Source of the DNA: Aquimarina sp. Aq78
GTDB taxonomy: Bacteria; Bacteroidota; Bacteroidia; Flavobacteriales; Flavobacteriaceae
Length of the DNA stretch: 64,000 bases
Assembly: GCF_900299525.1 (NCBI RefSeq)
Contig: NZ_OMKA01000023.1
Location: 124,001 to 188,000 of the forward strand
Reading direction: 5' to 3'
Both the position numbers and the translations under genes were made by a program. The notes beneath the pieces were generated by a model that saw nothing but the letters and a program-made list of their open reading frames with translations, did not search any database and was not told the DNA's origin. Below, piece after piece: positions 10,442-20,138 of this stretch (position 1 is the first letter of the stretch; the number at the start of each line of letters is the position of its first letter).

Positions 10442-12862
10442 ATGCACACTTTATATTTTAAAATAGCAATTAGATATCTTTTAAAGAATAAACTCTATTC
10501 CTTTATTAATATTTTGGGATTAGCCATTGGTGTTGCTTCTTTTATTTTGATCATGGTTTATGTGAATTATGAACGTAGTTATGACACTTTTGAGGGATCA
10601 GAAAATGTATACCGGGTATATATGGATGCTCTGGAAGGTGATGTTTTCGAAGCTTCAGATGCGCAAACGGCCAATCTTATCGGCCCTACCTTAAAACAAG
10701 AATTTCCTGAAGTGATAGAGCAGGTACGTCTTTATCGTTTTGATAAGGTGACTTTTAAATATGATGGAAAAATCATTGAAGAATCCAAAGGTGCCATGGC
10801 AGATGAAACCTATTTTGAAGTATTTAATTATCCCCTTTTAAAAGGAGATAAACAAAATGTACTAAAAGAACCTAATACTATTGTACTCACAGAATCTTTT
10901 GCTAAAAAGATATTTGGAGCGCAAAACCCTATAAAAAAGACATTATTAGGCTTTCATGTAGGAGAAGAAGTGCTATTAACGGTAACGGGAGTTTTAAAAG
11001 ATATTCCCGAAAATACTCATATGAAAACCAATTTCCTGATTTCTTTGGATACTTATGCAACTTGGTTTGCATCAGATGCAGAAAAAAAATTAAACTGGGG
11101 ACATTGTAATTTTTATACGTATCTAAAAATAGATAAAAATGCAGATAAGGCTCTTCTGAAAGATAAAGTGATTGCTAGTGACTTTGAGGACGATGAAGAT
11201 GAAAGGTACAATATAGAACCTCTGGAAGATGTCCACCTGTATTCTAATAAACCTTATGAAGCCGAAACTAATGGTAGTATCAGTAGGATAAAATTTCTAA
11301 CAGCCATAGCTTTTATAATACTGTTATTATCATGGCTTAATTATATCAATTTATCCACCACCAAATCCCTGGAACGTGCCAAGGAAGTTGGTGTTCGTAA
11401 AGTTGCCGGGGCACAACGGATACAACTTATTTTGCAATCGTTAACAGAATCGACTGTTTTAAACGGTATCGCAATTGCCATAGCAATTATACTTGCACTA
11501 AGTATGCTTTCAATCTATAACAATGTTACAGGTAAAGAATTGGTTATACAGAATTCTACTATTATACAGCTATTGCCTATTATTAGTTTTATTGTAATTG
11601 GTATGATCTTGACAGGACTATATCCTGCTATTTTACTAAGTGCATATTCACCATCAAAAGCATTAAAAGGAAAGATACGTGCTTCTGCCAGTGGATTGAA
11701 TATTAGAAAAGGATTGATTGTTATGCAATTTCTAGCCACTATTGTTTTGCTTATTGGTACGATAGTCATTACCAAACAAATAGATTTTATGCAAAAACAA
11801 CCGATCGGTGCAGAATTGAATCAAACTATTTCTTTTCATGGTGAATTTTTAAGCAATATATCAGATTCCCTGGCTAGAAATAAATGTAAAATCCTTGAAA
11901 CAGAGCTGCAAAAATTCCCTTTTGTAGAGAGTACAGCAAGAACTCAGACATATCCTGGCGACGGTTATCATAATTTATCAGGATTCATAGGGCTGAAATA
12001 CCCCAACGGAACAGAGGATAGCAAAAAAGTATTTTACAAATATGCAGCAGACAGTAATTATCTTGATGTATTAGACATTCAATTTCTTGCCGGAAACAAT
12101 TTTATAAACAATCCCAAAGGAAGTAGCAATACTGTTATAATTAATGAAGCTTGTATGCGAGAAATAGAAGTTTTTAACCCAAATGAAGCTATCAATAAAA
12201 CCATTAACTTTTTTGGAAGGGATTGGGTGATTTCTGGGATTATTGAAGATTATCATCATTTCGGATTAAAAAAAGAGATACATCCTATGATTATTCTACA
12301 TGGCAATAGCAGTGATAATTTATTAGTAAAATTTGATGAGACTGTTGCTTCTGTTTCAGGATACAACAAAGCGATTACCCAGATAGAAGAAAAATGGAAG
12401 CAAATACTGCCACAACGAACTTTTGGTTATACATTTTTGGATAAAAAGTTTGAAGCCCAATATAATGATGATAAAGAATTTAGTGCTGCCTTCAGGATAT
12501 TTACTCTTCTGGCAATATGTATTGCCGCGTTAGGCTTATTTGGGTTAACATCTTATACCTGTGTACAGCGTAAAAAAGAAATAGGAATTAGAAAAGTAAA
12601 CGGAGCAAGTATTTTCAAGATTCTGAAACTACTAAACATTGATTTTATAAAATGGGTGGGGATTGCGTTTATAATTGCTATTCCTATAGCTTGGTATACG
12701 ATGAATTCCTGGTTAGAAAACTTTGCGATAAAGACAAGTCTTAGCTGGTGGATATTTGTACTTGCAGGAATAATGGCACTTGGTATTACATTACTTACAG
12801 TAAGTTGGCAAAGTTTTATGGCGGCCAATGGAAATCCTGTTGATGTACTAAGAGACGAATAG
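10442..12862 (+). CDS. FtsX/MacB-like ABC permease 6 (divergent)
   Basis: An 806-aa two-half permease that differs most at both ends. It starts 'MHTLYFKIAIRYLLKNK' instead of 'MLKNHLKIAWRN', and ends 'NPVDVLRDE' instead of 'SLRTE'. Its first periplasmic core is strongly acidic ('DFEDDEDERYNIEPLEDVH' region near residue 245-262). Coupling segments lie near 313 ('KEVGVRKVAGAQ') and 710 ('KEIGIRKVNGAS'). A 71-base non-conserved spacer precedes it. These differences suggest an older lineage within the array rather than a recent copy. It is intact, with no frameshift. Function beyond the family is not known. Confidence 0.9.
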   Translation: MHTLYFKIAIRYLLKNKLYSFINILGLAIGVASFILIMVYVNYERSYDTFEGSENVYRVYMDALEGDVFEASDAQTANLIGPTLKQEFPEVIEQVRLYRFDKVTFKYDGKIIEESKGAMADETYFEVFNYPLLKGDKQNVLKEPNTIVLTESFAKKIFGAQNPIKKTLLGFHVGEEVLLTVTGVLKDIPENTHMKTNFLISLDTYATWFASDAEKKLNWGHCNFYTYLKIDKNADKALLKDKVIASDFEDDEDERYNIEPLEDVHLYSNKPYEAETNGSISRIKFLTAIAFIILLLSWLNYINLSTTKSLERAKEVGVRKVAGAQRIQLILQSLTESTVLNGIAIAIAIILALSMLSIYNNVTGKELVIQNSTIIQLLPIISFIVIGMILTGLYPAILLSAYSPSKALKGKIRASASGLNIRKGLIVMQFLATIVLLIGTIVITKQIDFMQKQPIGAELNQTISFHGEFLSNISDSLARNKCKILETELQKFPFVESTARTQTYPGDGYHNLSGFIGLKYPNGTEDSKKVFYKYAADSNYLDVLDIQFLAGNNFINNPKGSSNTVIINEACMREIEVFNPNEAINKTINFFGRDWVISGIIEDYHHFGLKKEIHPMIILHGNSSDNLLVKFDETVASVSGYNKAITQIEEKWKQILPQRTFGYTFLDKKFEAQYNDDKEFSAAFRIFTLLAICIAALGLFGLTSYTCVQRKKEIGIRKVNGASIFKILKLLNIDFIKWVGIAFIIAIPIAWYTMNSWLENFAIKTSLSWWIFVLAGIMALGITLLTVSWQSFMAANGNPVDVLRDE

Positions 12863-12897
12863 TAAATGATTCTGAATCAATCAAGAAATAAATCAAT

Positions 12898-15324
12898 ATG
12901 TTAAAAAACCATATAAAAGTAGCGTGGAGAACACTTTTGAAACACAAAAGCTTGTTTACAATTAATATTTTGGGTCTAGCTATAGGAATTGCTACCGCCC
13001 TTATTATATTCCTTTTTGTAGTAGACGAATTAAGTTATGATCGCTACCATAAAAAAGCAGATCAGATTGTTAGAGTTGTGCTAAAAGGCAAGATGAATGG
13101 TGAATTAATAAAAGAAGCCGTTACACCCGGTCCTGTTGCATATACATTACAAGAGGAATTTCCAGAAGTTTTACAGGCAACTCGTATTAAATCAAACGGA
13201 ACCCCACAGATTACTCATAAAAACAACACATTTAGAGATCAAAAGTTTGCGTATGTAGATCCTAATTTTTTTCAGGTATTTACATTACCACTCATTAAAG
13301 GTGATCCTGCCACAGCACTACTAGAACCTAATACTATTGTTATTACTCAAAAATTAGCATCAAAGTATTTTGGAAATGAAAACCCTCTGGGAAAAACATT
13401 AGAGTTTAAAGAATGGGATCAACACTATAAGGTCACAGGAGTAATTAACGAGATCCCTGCAAATTCTCACTTTCATTTTGATGCTTTTGGATCTATGAAG
13501 GGATTTGCAGATGCAAAAGAACTTAAATGGATAGAATCTGGTTACCACAGTTATCTTCTTCTTGATAAACGTGTGGATTATAGAAATGTAGAAGAGAAAT
13601 TACCAAAAATTGTTCATAAATACATGGGTCCGCAGATAAAAAAATCTATGGGGATGACTTTCGAAGAGTTTAATGGAAAAGGTAATGATATTGGACTATT
13701 TCTACAACCTTTGACCGATATTCATCTTCATTCTGATTTTGCAGATGCTACCAATCTCAAACCTGGAGGTGACATCAAAACAGTATATATTTTTGGTGCA
13801 ATAGCGATATTTATATTAATAATAGCTTGTATAAACTTTATGAACCTTTCTACTGCTGCAGCATCAAAAAGAGCTAAAGAAGTAGGAGTAAAAAAAGTAC
13901 TTGGATCACCAAAAAGTCAATTAATTAAACAGTTTTTGGTAGAATCTTTTATCGCAACGATGATTGCTATGGTATTGGCATTAATTCTGGTTATGATTTC
14001 ATTACCATTATTTAATGATCTATCCGGAAAAACATTAGAAGTGACTTATATTCTTCACCCTAAGGTTTTGATGTACTTGTTGCTATTAGGAATAGGGATT
14101 AGTTTTCTGGCGGGAAGCTATCCCGCTTTTTTCCTCTCTTCATTTACCCCAATAACTGCTCTAAAAAACAAACTTACCAATACAGGTAATAGTAAAGGAT
14201 TAAGAAGCGGGTTAGTCATTTTTCAGTTTACAATATCGGTAGGTCTTATCTTGGCTACCATAGTGGTAGATCAACAGATGTCTTTCATTCAAAATAAAGA
14301 TATAGGCTATGAAAAAGACCAAATATTAGTATTAAGAGATTCCTGGATGTTAGGCGATAACGAAAAAGTTTTTAAAGAACAGTTATTTAAAGACCCCAGA
14401 GTATCCAATATTACAATGTCTGGTCATATCCCTGCAGGGCCTTCTTATAATTATATGTCAAGCATTTATCCAGGTCAGGATTCTGACGCGATTAGAAGAA
14501 CTGTTGTGTACAATATTGATGAACACTATATCCCAACTATGGGAATGCAGTTAATTGCAGGAAGAAATTTTGATAAAGAAGAAGGGTCCGAAACTACCAA
14601 TTTGATTATTAACGAAACTTCTGCCAGGATTTTGGGCTTTACAGGCAATGCGATTGGTGAGGCGGTAACAATGTCTATAGATAATGAAGGAGGCACAAGA
14701 CAGTATTCGGTAATTGGGGTAGTAAAAGATTTTCATTTTAAATCATTACATCAAACTATAGATCCTCTTATCATGATTAATGAACCGAGTTCGGGGCTAA
14801 TTGTCAGAGCAAAAACATCAGATATCGAAGGATTAATTACTGTCGCAGAAGATATGTGGAATGATTTTAAAGTAAATGAACCTTTTAATTACGGTTTACT
14901 CGATGAATTATACAATCAAACCTATCTAAAAGAACAAAAAATGGGAACCATTCTTAGAGTATTTGCTTTGCTCACCATTTTTGTGGCATGTCTGGGATTA
15001 TTTGGCCTGGTAACCTTTACAGCAGAACAACGATTTAAAGAAATAGGAATTCGTAAAGTATTAGGATCTACCATACCTCAAATTATTACAATGCTCTCAG
15101 TTGATTTTATGAAACTGGTATGTATTTCTTTTTTAGTAGCATTTCCTCTTGGGTTTTATGTCATGAATACATGGCTTCAGGATTTTGCTTACCGTATACA
15201 AATACAGTGGTGGATATTTGTTCTGGCAGGTTGTATAACACTATTAATTGCATTTATGACTATAGGTTGGAAAAGTTTCAGAGCAGCATCAATGAACCCT
15301 ATAAAAAGTTTAAGAACAGAATAA
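12898..15324 (+). CDS. FtsX/MacB-like ABC permease 7
   Basis: An 808-aa permease starting 'MLKNHIKVAWRTLLKH'. Coupling segments lie near 326 ('KEVGVKKVLGSP') and 713 ('KEIGIRKVLGST'). Its last 15 codons plus the first bases of the following spacer match those of permease 10 almost exactly (15282-15332 against 22502-22552, one mismatch), a separate recombination pair from permeases 1-3. The next gene starts only 13 bases after its stop. The protein contains a histidine-rich stretch near residue 190-200 ('NSHFHFDAF') inside the first periplasmic core, seen in milder form in some relatives. Family certain, substrate unknown. Confidence 0.91.
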   Translation: MLKNHIKVAWRTLLKHKSLFTINILGLAIGIATALIIFLFVVDELSYDRYHKKADQIVRVVLKGKMNGELIKEAVTPGPVAYTLQEEFPEVLQATRIKSNGTPQITHKNNTFRDQKFAYVDPNFFQVFTLPLIKGDPATALLEPNTIVITQKLASKYFGNENPLGKTLEFKEWDQHYKVTGVINEIPANSHFHFDAFGSMKGFADAKELKWIESGYHSYLLLDKRVDYRNVEEKLPKIVHKYMGPQIKKSMGMTFEEFNGKGNDIGLFLQPLTDIHLHSDFADATNLKPGGDIKTVYIFGAIAIFILIIACINFMNLSTAAASKRAKEVGVKKVLGSPKSQLIKQFLVESFIATMIAMVLALILVMISLPLFNDLSGKTLEVTYILHPKVLMYLLLLGIGISFLAGSYPAFFLSSFTPITALKNKLTNTGNSKGLRSGLVIFQFTISVGLILATIVVDQQMSFIQNKDIGYEKDQILVLRDSWMLGDNEKVFKEQLFKDPRVSNITMSGHIPAGPSYNYMSSIYPGQDSDAIRRTVVYNIDEHYIPTMGMQLIAGRNFDKEEGSETTNLIINETSARILGFTGNAIGEAVTMSIDNEGGTRQYSVIGVVKDFHFKSLHQTIDPLIMINEPSSGLIVRAKTSDIEGLITVAEDMWNDFKVNEPFNYGLLDELYNQTYLKEQKMGTILRVFALLTIFVACLGLFGLVTFTAEQRFKEIGIRKVLGSTIPQIITMLSVDFMKLVCISFLVAFPLGFYVMNTWLQDFAYRIQIQWWIFVLAGCITLLIAFMTIGWKSFRAASMNPIKSLRTE

Positions 15325-15332
15325 ATAAAAAG
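15282..15332 (+). repeat. 3'-end repeat shared by permeases 7 and 10 (copy A)
   Basis: Fifty-one bases covering the final codons of permease 7 and part of its spacer. They match 22502-22552 at the end of permease 10 with a single mismatch, although the two genes are much less alike elsewhere. This marks a short tract of gene conversion or an old recombination endpoint. Confidence 0.75.
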
Positions 15333-15337
15333 CTATT

Positions 15338-17689
15338 ATGTTAAGACATAACCTTATACTCTTTCTTAGAAATATCAAAAAATACAAAAGTACTTTTTTG
15401 ATTAATACCATAGGACTATCTAGCGGATTGGCATGCGTATTATTGATCTATCTATGGGTAAATGATGAGCTTAAAGTTGATAAGTTTCATGATAAGGATA
15501 GCAGACTTTATCAGGTAATGGTAAACAATGAACAATTAAATGAGATCAATACCTGGAATGGAACTCCTGCCAATCTTCCAAAAGCGCTTAATGAAGAGGT
15601 CCCAGAAATTGAAATAGCAGTGGGAGGAACAGATCCTGATTGGTCAATGGGTTTTGATCTTTCTGTTGAAGATAAAAAACTAAAGGCTATAGGGAAATTC
15701 GCAGGAAATGAATACTTCAAACTATTTTCATATGATCTTATAGATGGGCAGATTGATAATGCACTCTCTGAGAACAATTCGATTGTAATTTCTGAAAGTT
15801 TAGCGCAAAAACTATTCAATACCACAGAGGATGTTATAGGAAAAACAATAGACTGGAAATCCTTAAATATAGAAAGCCCGGCAACTATTACTGCAATTTT
15901 TAGTGACCCTCCTACAAATTCAACAGACCAGTTTGATTTTATATTGCCATTTGGATTATACAAATATGTATATGGAGAAGGTTGGGAAAATCCTAATTCA
16001 GTAACCTATGTGTTATTAAAAGAAGGGACTGATTTAGAATCGGTAAATGCTAAACTGGCAGGGTTTATGAAAACCAAGGTCACAGACACCAAAACGAGTT
16101 TGTTTTTAGCAAAATACTCTGATAACTACTTATTCGGAAGGTATGAAAATGGTCGTCAATCAGGAGGTAGAATTGATTATGTGCGTCTGTTTTCAATAAT
16201 TGCCCTTTTTATTTTGGCAATTGCATGTATTAATTTTATGAACCTTTCTACGGCAAAAGCATCAAGAAGAATTAAGGAAATTGGAATTAAAAAAGCTATA
16301 GGTGCAGCAAAAAACACACTCATAGTTCAATATTTGGGAGAATCTGTTTTGTTATCTTTTTTATCATTATTTGTAGCAATCTTAATTGTTATATTGTTTC
16401 TTCCTCAATTCAATCAACTTACCGGAAAACAAATACTACTTCGATATGATACTTCTCATGTCATGATCGCTCTGGGGATAGCATTTTTTACAGGAATTGT
16501 TTCAGGAAGTTACCCTTCTCTTTACCTTTCTAAGTTTAAACCAGCTACAATTTTGAAAGGTAAACTCAACCGATCGATAAGCGAATTTTGGATTAGAAAA
16601 GGACTAGTTGTTTTTCAATTTACGCTATCAGTTATTTTAATAGCTTCAGTTCTGGTTGTATATAAACAAATGCAGTTTGTTCACAACAAAAACTTAGGGT
16701 ACGAAAAAGATAATATACTATTATTTGATAGAGAAGGTAAAACTGTAGAAGGGTTAGATACTTTTTTACTAGAAGTAAAGAACATACCAGGAATTATCAA
16801 TGCATCTGCCATAACCAATGATATTTTAAATGCTCCCGGAGTAGATTTCAAATGGGCGGGGCAGACTTCAGAAAATAATTTTAGTCGATTTATTGTGCAT
16901 TATGATTTTATTGAAACTCTGGGAGTCGAACTCAAAGAAGGAAGAAGTTTTTCTAGAGATTTTAGTGATAAAGAATCACAAATTGTACTAAATGAAACCG
17001 CTGTTGATATCATGGGGTTTAAAGAACCGATTGGTAAAAAAGCCAAAGTATGGGGTAAAGATGTGCAGATTGTAGGAGTAGTAAATGATTTTCATTATAA
17101 ATCTCTATATGAAAAAGTAGGTCCGATGTTTTTTCACTTGGATTCTAGTTATCTCACCAATATTGTAGTGAAGATAAAAGCTGGAAAAGAGAAAGAAACT
17201 ATAGCCAAGTTAGAACATTTTTATAGTCAGTTTAATCCTGGATATGTATTAGAATATAAATTTTTAGATCAAAGCTATCAGAAGTTATATGAATCTGAAA
17301 ATAAAGTAGCAGTATTGTCAAGATATTTTGCAGGAATCGCCATTTTGATTTCATGCTTAGGGCTATTGGGATTAGCAGCATTTACTGCAGAAAAGAAACG
17401 AAAAGAGATCAGTGTTCGAAAAGTTTTAGGTCAAAGTAGTACACAAGTGATGTTACTCTTGTCTAAAGAATTTGCTAAACTCGTTTTGGTAGCTATCCTA
17501 ATTGCATTACCTGTGGCGTATGTATTAACCAGTAATTGGCTGAGTAGTTTTGCATATAAGATTCCTTTACATTTTTGGTATTTCGCTAGTGCTGGTTTGA
17601 TAGTCATGCTCATTGCAATGCTAACCGTTGGTATCCAAGCCATACAAGCGGCAAATAAAAACCCAATACATGCTTTAAGAGAAGAATAA
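15338..17689 (+). CDS. FtsX/MacB-like ABC permease 8 ('GQS' subgroup)
   Basis: A 783-aa permease, the shortest complete one. With permease 9 it forms a distinct pair. Both start with a 'HN' motif and continue 'LFLR' instead of 'IAWRN', share 'GLSSGLACV' in helix 1, and carry 'RKVLGQS' instead of 'RKVLGAS' in the second coupling segment (near 688 here). The first coupling segment, near 312, is 'KEIGIKKAIGAA'. It ends 'HALREE'. The change in the coupling segment, the part that contacts the ATPase in MacB-type transporters, could mean this pair uses a different ATPase; that is an inference. The spacer to permease 9 is 34 bases. Confidence 0.91.
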   Translation: MLRHNLILFLRNIKKYKSTFLINTIGLSSGLACVLLIYLWVNDELKVDKFHDKDSRLYQVMVNNEQLNEINTWNGTPANLPKALNEEVPEIEIAVGGTDPDWSMGFDLSVEDKKLKAIGKFAGNEYFKLFSYDLIDGQIDNALSENNSIVISESLAQKLFNTTEDVIGKTIDWKSLNIESPATITAIFSDPPTNSTDQFDFILPFGLYKYVYGEGWENPNSVTYVLLKEGTDLESVNAKLAGFMKTKVTDTKTSLFLAKYSDNYLFGRYENGRQSGGRIDYVRLFSIIALFILAIACINFMNLSTAKASRRIKEIGIKKAIGAAKNTLIVQYLGESVLLSFLSLFVAILIVILFLPQFNQLTGKQILLRYDTSHVMIALGIAFFTGIVSGSYPSLYLSKFKPATILKGKLNRSISEFWIRKGLVVFQFTLSVILIASVLVVYKQMQFVHNKNLGYEKDNILLFDREGKTVEGLDTFLLEVKNIPGIINASAITNDILNAPGVDFKWAGQTSENNFSRFIVHYDFIETLGVELKEGRSFSRDFSDKESQIVLNETAVDIMGFKEPIGKKAKVWGKDVQIVGVVNDFHYKSLYEKVGPMFFHLDSSYLTNIVVKIKAGKEKETIAKLEHFYSQFNPGYVLEYKFLDQSYQKLYESENKVAVLSRYFAGIAILISCLGLLGLAAFTAEKKRKEISVRKVLGQSSTQVMLLLSKEFAKLVLVAILIALPVAYVLTSNWLSSFAYKIPLHFWYFASAGLIVMLIAMLTVGIQAIQAANKNPIHALREE

Positions 17690-17723
17690 GAAACATCAAC
17701 TATTCAATCAAAGACAAACAATT

Positions 17724-20108
17724 ATGTTTAAACACAATATAAAACTATTTCTCAGGACTATAAAGCGGTACAAGACCACTTTTATGATTAATGTTATAGG
17801 GTTATCTTCGGGGTTGGCTTGTGTATTTTTAATCACTCTTTGGGTATTAGATGAGGTTCAGGTAGATAAATTTCATGAAAATGATGAATACCTGTATCAG
17901 GTTTGGAATAAGTTTGAAAGTCGAGAAGGTCCTAGAGTCCTTAATTGGACTCCAAATATTTTGGCAGAAACAATGGCTGATAAGTTACCCGAAGTAAAAT
18001 ATGCAGCATCTCAAACAGTACCGGCACAATTTGCTAAAATACCACTTCGTGTAAATAACAAAATTATAAAGACTGGCGGTGTATTTGCAGGCAAAGACTA
18101 TTTTAATGTGTTTTCTTACTCTTTGATAGAAGGAGATAAAGATCAGGTACTTGAGGGGACTAATTCGATAGTGATTTCGGAGTCTCTGGCAAATCGACTT
18201 TTTGGATCTTTAGAGGGCGTCGTAGGAAAAGTAATCGAATGGGATGCAATGGGCATGTTAGAAAAACATCAAGTAAGTGGTGTTTTTAAAGATATTCCTT
18301 CTAATTCAACAACTCAATTCGATTTTATATTACCCTTAGCTACATATAAAAAAGGAATTATACATAATGGCGGAAAAAATGATTGGGTCAATAATAACCC
18401 GATAACCTATATTTTGCTAAATGAAGGAACAAATGTAGAAGAATTTGCAGCTAAAATAGAAAACTTTTCTAAGCTACAGGACAAAGATGTTACGGCAGAT
18501 CTTGTAATGACCAAATATTCATCTAATTATCTGTATGGTAATTTTGAAAATGGAAAACAAGTTTCTGGACGCATGAATTATGTATACCTATTTTCTTGTA
18601 TTGCACTATTTATATTGATCATAGCATGCATCAATTTTATGAATCTTTCTACGGCGAATGCATCAAGGCGTTTAAAAGAAATAGGAGTTAAGAAAGCATT
18701 AGGATCCAAAAGAACTACACTTATCACACAGTATTTTGGAGAATCAGTGATGACGGCGCTTATTTCTTTATTGTTGGCACTTTTGGTAGTATTTCTTTTT
18801 ATACCACAGTTTAATATAATTACAGGCAAAGCACTATCCTTAAGTTTTGACCCTTTGATTTTTGGTCTACTCTTATTGATTGCTTTTTTTACCGGGATAT
18901 TAGCAGGAAGTTATCCTGCATTACACCTTTCACGCTTTAAACCAGTAACCATTTTAAGAGGTCAATTAAAAAATTCATGGGGAGAAGTATGGGTTAGAAA
19001 AGGGTTAGTGATATTTCAATTTTCATTATCAATTATTTTGATTATAGCGGTCTTATTAGTTTCTCAACAAGTGGCTTATGTACAATCCAAAAACTTGGGA
19101 ATGGATAAAGACAATGTTGTTTATTTTAGGCAAGAGGGCCACCTAAGACAAAATGCAGAGGCTTTTTTAGAAGAATTAAAAGGAGTCCCAAACGTAGTCA
19201 ATGCTGCCATGACTAGTCAAAATATCATAGGAACAAACATTAATACCACTGGAGGATTGGTTTGGACAGGTAATGAAGAAGAACGTCAATCTCGTTTTAA
19301 AGAACTTCGTATCGGTCATGATTTTATAGAGACGATGGATATGAAACTTAAAGAGGGAAGATCATTTTCTAGACAGTTTCCCGTAGATAGTGCTGCAATA
19401 ATATTTAATGAAACTGCGATAGAGATGATGGATATCAAGGATCCAATTGGAAAAACGATACGCTACGGATCTACACAATATACGATTATAGGAATCTTAA
19501 AAGATTTTCATTTTCAATCTTTTCGAGAAGTTGTACGCCCTATGTTTTTTAGATTAAATAATAATAGATCCAATTTAGAATTTGTAGTTCGAATAGCCAG
19601 TGGGACAGAAAAAGAAACATTAACTAAACTTGTGAATATCTATGATAAGTTTAATCCTGGATATGTATTTGAATATAATTTTTTGGATGCAGATTTTCAG
19701 GCACAATATGCATCAGAACAACGGGTGGTTTCACTATCAAAATATTTTGCTGGTTTAGCCATTTTAATCTCCTGTTTAGGTTTGTTTGGTTTAGCGATGT
19801 ATACGGCAGAGCGAAGACGAAAAGAGATTAGTATTAGAAAAGTATTAGGACAAAGCGTTTCTCAAGTGGCGATGATGCTATCTGGAGAATTTACAAAATT
19901 AGTTTTGATAGCAATAGGTATTGCAGTCCCTATAGCATATCTACTGGCTAGTAATTGGCTTTCAGGCTTTGCATATAGAATTCCTTTAAAAGTATGGTAC
20001 TTTATAGGTGCAGGTTGTATAGCCTTATTTGTTGCCTTGCTTACAGTTGGATCACAAGCAATAGGTGCGGCAAACAAAAACCCTGTAGATGGGTTAAAAG
20101 AAGAATAA
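17724..20108 (+). CDS. FtsX/MacB-like ABC permease 9 ('GQS' subgroup)
   Basis: A 794-aa permease and the closest relative of permease 8 along its whole length, including the N-terminus ('MFKHNIKLFLRTIKRYK'), 'VDKFHEND' after helix 1 and 'RKVLGQS' in the second coupling segment near residue 698. The first coupling segment near 317 is 'KEIGVKKALGSK'. It ends 'DGLKEE'. Adjacent position and shared variant residues indicate a tandem duplication older than those at the left end, since the spacers are no longer alike. The gene is intact. Permease 10 starts 30 bases downstream. Confidence 0.91.
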   Translation: MFKHNIKLFLRTIKRYKTTFMINVIGLSSGLACVFLITLWVLDEVQVDKFHENDEYLYQVWNKFESREGPRVLNWTPNILAETMADKLPEVKYAASQTVPAQFAKIPLRVNNKIIKTGGVFAGKDYFNVFSYSLIEGDKDQVLEGTNSIVISESLANRLFGSLEGVVGKVIEWDAMGMLEKHQVSGVFKDIPSNSTTQFDFILPLATYKKGIIHNGGKNDWVNNNPITYILLNEGTNVEEFAAKIENFSKLQDKDVTADLVMTKYSSNYLYGNFENGKQVSGRMNYVYLFSCIALFILIIACINFMNLSTANASRRLKEIGVKKALGSKRTTLITQYFGESVMTALISLLLALLVVFLFIPQFNIITGKALSLSFDPLIFGLLLLIAFFTGILAGSYPALHLSRFKPVTILRGQLKNSWGEVWVRKGLVIFQFSLSIILIIAVLLVSQQVAYVQSKNLGMDKDNVVYFRQEGHLRQNAEAFLEELKGVPNVVNAAMTSQNIIGTNINTTGGLVWTGNEEERQSRFKELRIGHDFIETMDMKLKEGRSFSRQFPVDSAAIIFNETAIEMMDIKDPIGKTIRYGSTQYTIIGILKDFHFQSFREVVRPMFFRLNNNRSNLEFVVRIASGTEKETLTKLVNIYDKFNPGYVFEYNFLDADFQAQYASEQRVVSLSKYFAGLAILISCLGLFGLAMYTAERRRKEISIRKVLGQSVSQVAMMLSGEFTKLVLIAIGIAVPIAYLLASNWLSGFAYRIPLKVWYFIGAGCIALFVALLTVGSQAIGAANKNPVDGLKEE

Positions 20109-20138
20109 GGAGAATCACAATATTAAAAAGCAAAGGTT

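Noticed and set aside
15120..15344. A + strand frame overlapping the permease 7 to 8 junction
   Set aside because: It lies in another frame of a conserved permease end and has no family features.
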